Made by a program: the position numbers and the translations under genes. Shown in pieces: positions 5,828-7,782 of a DNA stretch of 7,782 bases (positions within the stretch are counted from its first letter, which is position 1; every line of letters begins with the position of its first letter). The stretch covers positions 1 through 7,782 of the forward strand of contig PKTC01000353.1 of the NCBI GenBank assembly GCA_002869305.1. The letters run 5' to 3'. Origin of the DNA: Marinilabiliales bacterium (GTDB taxonomy: Bacteria > Bacteroidota > Bacteroidia > Bacteroidales > UBA12077). Under the pieces are notes generated by a model. It had not been told where the DNA came from, did no database searches, and worked only from the letters and a program-made list of their open reading frames with translations.

Positions 5828-7782
5828 CTAATTCATTTGTATGATTTTAGGTATGGTAAAACTGAAAGTACTACCTATGTCCAATTCGCTTTCCACCCAA
5901 ATTTTGCCTCCATGCTTTTCAACGAACTCCTTGCATAAAATCAATCCTAAACCGCTTCCTCGTTCTCTATTCGTACCTGGCTTTGATTTTATCTTATCAA
6001 TTTTAAACATTTCCTTTAAGTCATTTTCTGACATTCCTATACCTGTATCTTTAACGGTAATAACAACATCATTTGCTTCCTTCTGACAAAGAACCGATAT
6101 CATACCATTTCTATTGGTAAATTTTACTGCATTATTAATTAAATTTCTTAAAATCGTCTTGAGTAGATTAACATCTGCAATAATATGATAATTTTTAGGA
6201 ACCTCATTTATAACGTCAATATCCTTAAAACGACTTTGGTTTTCAACATCATCAATACAAAATTGTGCAATCTCATGCAAATTAACTTTCTTAGGTTCAA
6301 AAAGAATTTTATCCGTTTGCGACTGCGACCACTTTAGTAAATTTTCCAATAAATTATATCCATTCACTGAAGTATCGTAAATCACATTTAAATGTTGCAA
6401 AATCTCATCTTGCCCATATTCTCTAAAGTCCGATTTAAGAACATCTGCATACCCAATTAATGTGTTAAAAGGGTTTTTTAAATCATGAGCAATTATTGAG
6501 AAAAATTTATCTTTCGTGTTATTCGCCTCTTCTAATTTATTAGCATACTCAATTGTTTTTTGGGTTCTTTTCTCAACAAGCAACTCTAAATCTGAATTTA
6601 GTTTTTCAAGTTTCTTTGAACTATCCAGTGCTAAATGGTAAAGTTTAGAGTGATCTAAAGCCAGTATAAAGAATATGATAAGATTAATGCCAAAAACAGT
6701 AATAGGTGTTAACAATACAAAAGGTTTCATCTTTAGAACTGCGAAATAGTATCCATCATGAAAACCTGCAAATATATTGAGCATGAAAATACCAAAAAGA
6801 AATCCTGACCTAAGATCTTTTTCTCTAATAAAAAACAATAAGGTGAGGGTAAATAGCATAAAATTACCCACAAATAATGAAATCAGCGGATATGAATTAT
6901 AGTTACTAATAATACCAGAGGTGGAATCGGGAATTAAAACCATAATTAATGAAGGAAGATAAATAATGGTTAATACCATCTTTATCCGTCTTTTATTTTT
7001 AAACAATTCTGTATATTCTAATAAAAAGCAAATTCCAACATATATAAATAAAGGAAAACCAGATCGTGCTATCTTCTCAAGAATAAAAGTGTGTGAATAA
7101 TCGTAAGAAAAAATATTATTAATATAACTAATTACGAAAAATAAGTTCATAAAAGCGAAAAATAGAAAATGCTGTTTTTTATACTCTCTTCTACTTATAT
7201 AAGTAATTAAGTAGAAAAGAAAGAAAACAAATCCACTTAAAGCTAATGCTGATATTAATTTAGGCCCAACCAAATTTCTATAAAACACATAGTTCGTAGC
7301 ATCTTTTGCGTTTGAAATAAATACCTGGGTTAAAGGATTTACTTCTCCCTCCATTGGATATAATTCAAATGCAATTTCATTAATATCATTATAGTTTATT
7401 TTATCTGATGGTATTAAAACTTTCTCAGAATAGTGCAATCTATTAGTATATCCATGTTTGTAATCTCCGCGAATTGCTAACTGATTTTGATTGAAATAAA
7501 TTCTATAAGGATATTCTGCTGGCAATACGACTAAATATAGATCTTGCACCATATAACTGCTATCAATTACGAATTGAGATCTTAATGTTAACATCCGGTC
7601 ATCTATCGGTCTCTCAATAGGTAATTCATTATCATTATATTTAATAAATCCATAATTTAAAACATTACCACTTAGATATTTACCTTCTGCTAATTCACTT
7701 TCAAGTATAAAAAAACGTAGATTTGTTCTTGGAAACAGTTCGGCTTTAGTTTTAGAATAAGCAGAAACTGAAATAAATAAAA
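5828..7782 (-). CDS. 7TM sensor histidine kinase (N-terminus beyond right edge)
   Basis: An open frame of 650 residues runs to the window edge; the internal ATG at 7594 is not the true start, because in-frame coding continues upstream and includes LFISVSAYS, the end of a probable signal peptide. Counting visible residues from 7780: an extracytoplasmic, probably jelly-roll-like domain (about 15-172), seven hydrophobic segments (about 175-195, 203-225, 240-256, 267-283, 298-318, 325-345 and 352-374), a coiled coil (about 382-425), HisKA with FSIIAHDLKNPF and phospho-acceptor His432 (codon 6485-6487), then HATPase with the N box LRNLINNAVKF (542-552), DTGIGM (578-583) and GSGLGL (608-613). The layout is that of 7TMR-DISM-type kinases. 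There is no receiver domain, so a separate response regulator is needed; none is in the window. The protein stops at TAG soon after the ATPase domain. Control of the downstream sulfur operon is plausible from position only. Confidence 0.92.
   Translation of the reverse strand, partial: LFISVSAYSKTKAELFPRTNLRFFILESELAEGKYLSGNVLNYGFIKYNDNELPIERPIDDRMLTLRSQFVIDSSYMVQDLYLVVLPAEYPYRIYFNQNQLAIRGDYKHGYTNRLHYSEKVLIPSDKINYNDINEIAFELYPMEGEVNPLTQVFISNAKDATNYVFYRNLVGPKLISALALSGFVFFLFYLITYISRREYKKQHFLFFAFMNLFFVISYINNIFSYDYSHTFILEKIARSGFPLFIYVGICFLLEYTELFKNKRRIKMVLTIIYLPSLIMVLIPDSTSGIISNYNSYPLISLFVGNFMLFTLTLLFFIREKDLRSGFLFGIFMLNIFAGFHDGYYFAVLKMKPFVLLTPITVFGINLIIFFILALDHSKLYHLALDSSKKLEKLNSDLELLVEKRTQKTIEYANKLEEANNTKDKFFSIIAHDLKNPFNTLIGYADVLKSDFREYGQDEILQHLNVIYDTSVNGYNLLENLLKWSQSQTDKILFEPKKVNLHEIAQFCIDDVENQSRFKDIDVINEVPKNYHIIADVNLLKTILRNLINNAVKFTNRNGMISVLCQKEANDVVITVKDTGIGMSENDLKEMFKIDKIKSKPGTNRERGSGLGLILCKEFVEKHGGKIWVESELDIGSTFSFTIPKIIQMN

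Noticed and set aside
1..7782. Mobile element, CRISPR, tRNA or rRNA content
   Set aside because: No transposase or integrase motifs, no regularly spaced direct repeats, and no cloverleaf or rRNA-like stretch were seen; base composition looks uniform across the window.

Overview
The window looks like a chromosomal segment of an AT-rich member of the Bacteroidota, probably a Bacteroidales/Marinilabiliales-like marine or anaerobic lineage. The clues are the very low GC content, start codons without Shine-Dalgarno sequences in A/T-rich leaders, one good TAnnTTTG -7 promoter box, abundant lipoproteins with a lipobox Cys, a 7TM-type sensor kinase, and outer-membrane beta-barrels ending in aromatic residues. 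Genus cannot be decided from the sequence alone.

Layout. At the left edge (1-60, minus strand) are the first 20 codons of a gene leaving the window; the N-terminus resembles AbgT-family transporters. A 291-bp AT-rich divergent intergenic region follows, with an inverted repeat at 211-242. Two plus-strand lipoprotein genes then form a short operon: a repeat-containing lipoprotein (352-1419) and a lipoprotein with two rhodanese domains (1434-2468), both of which keep the active-site Cys. They end at a strong hairpin (2492-2523) that doubles as the last codons of the convergent minus-strand gene.

Everything to the right is on the minus strand and reads right to left. It starts with a membrane histidine kinase (5828 to beyond 7782, incomplete at its N-terminus). 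After a gap with a consensus -7 box come an outer-membrane beta-barrel protein with a CSDAGIC motif just after the signal peptide (4815-5750), two membrane proteins that are the N- and C-terminal halves of a YeeE/YedE (Sulf_transp) transporter (4233-4745 and 3613-4221), and two membrane-anchored rhodanese-fold proteins (2995-3606 and 2490-2984). The last four genes are 6-11 bases apart and must be co-transcribed; the beta-barrel gene is 69 bp upstream and probably belongs to the same operon.

How it may work together (inference). YeeE/YedE proteins are linked to thiosulfate/sulfane-sulfur import through conserved cysteines, and rhodanese domains carry sulfane sulfur. The window therefore looks like an envelope-located sulfur-handling system: a possible outer-membrane component, periplasm-facing rhodanese modules, and a split inner-membrane sulfur transporter, with a sensor kinase next door. 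The oddest point is that both rhodanese-like proteins of the transporter operon have Ser where the catalytic Cys should be. One of them carries its only Cys at the extreme C-terminus in a Gly-Gly-Cys tail, reminiscent of the SoxY swinging arm; the other has no Cys at all. The convergent lipoprotein supplies two intact Cys-type domains.
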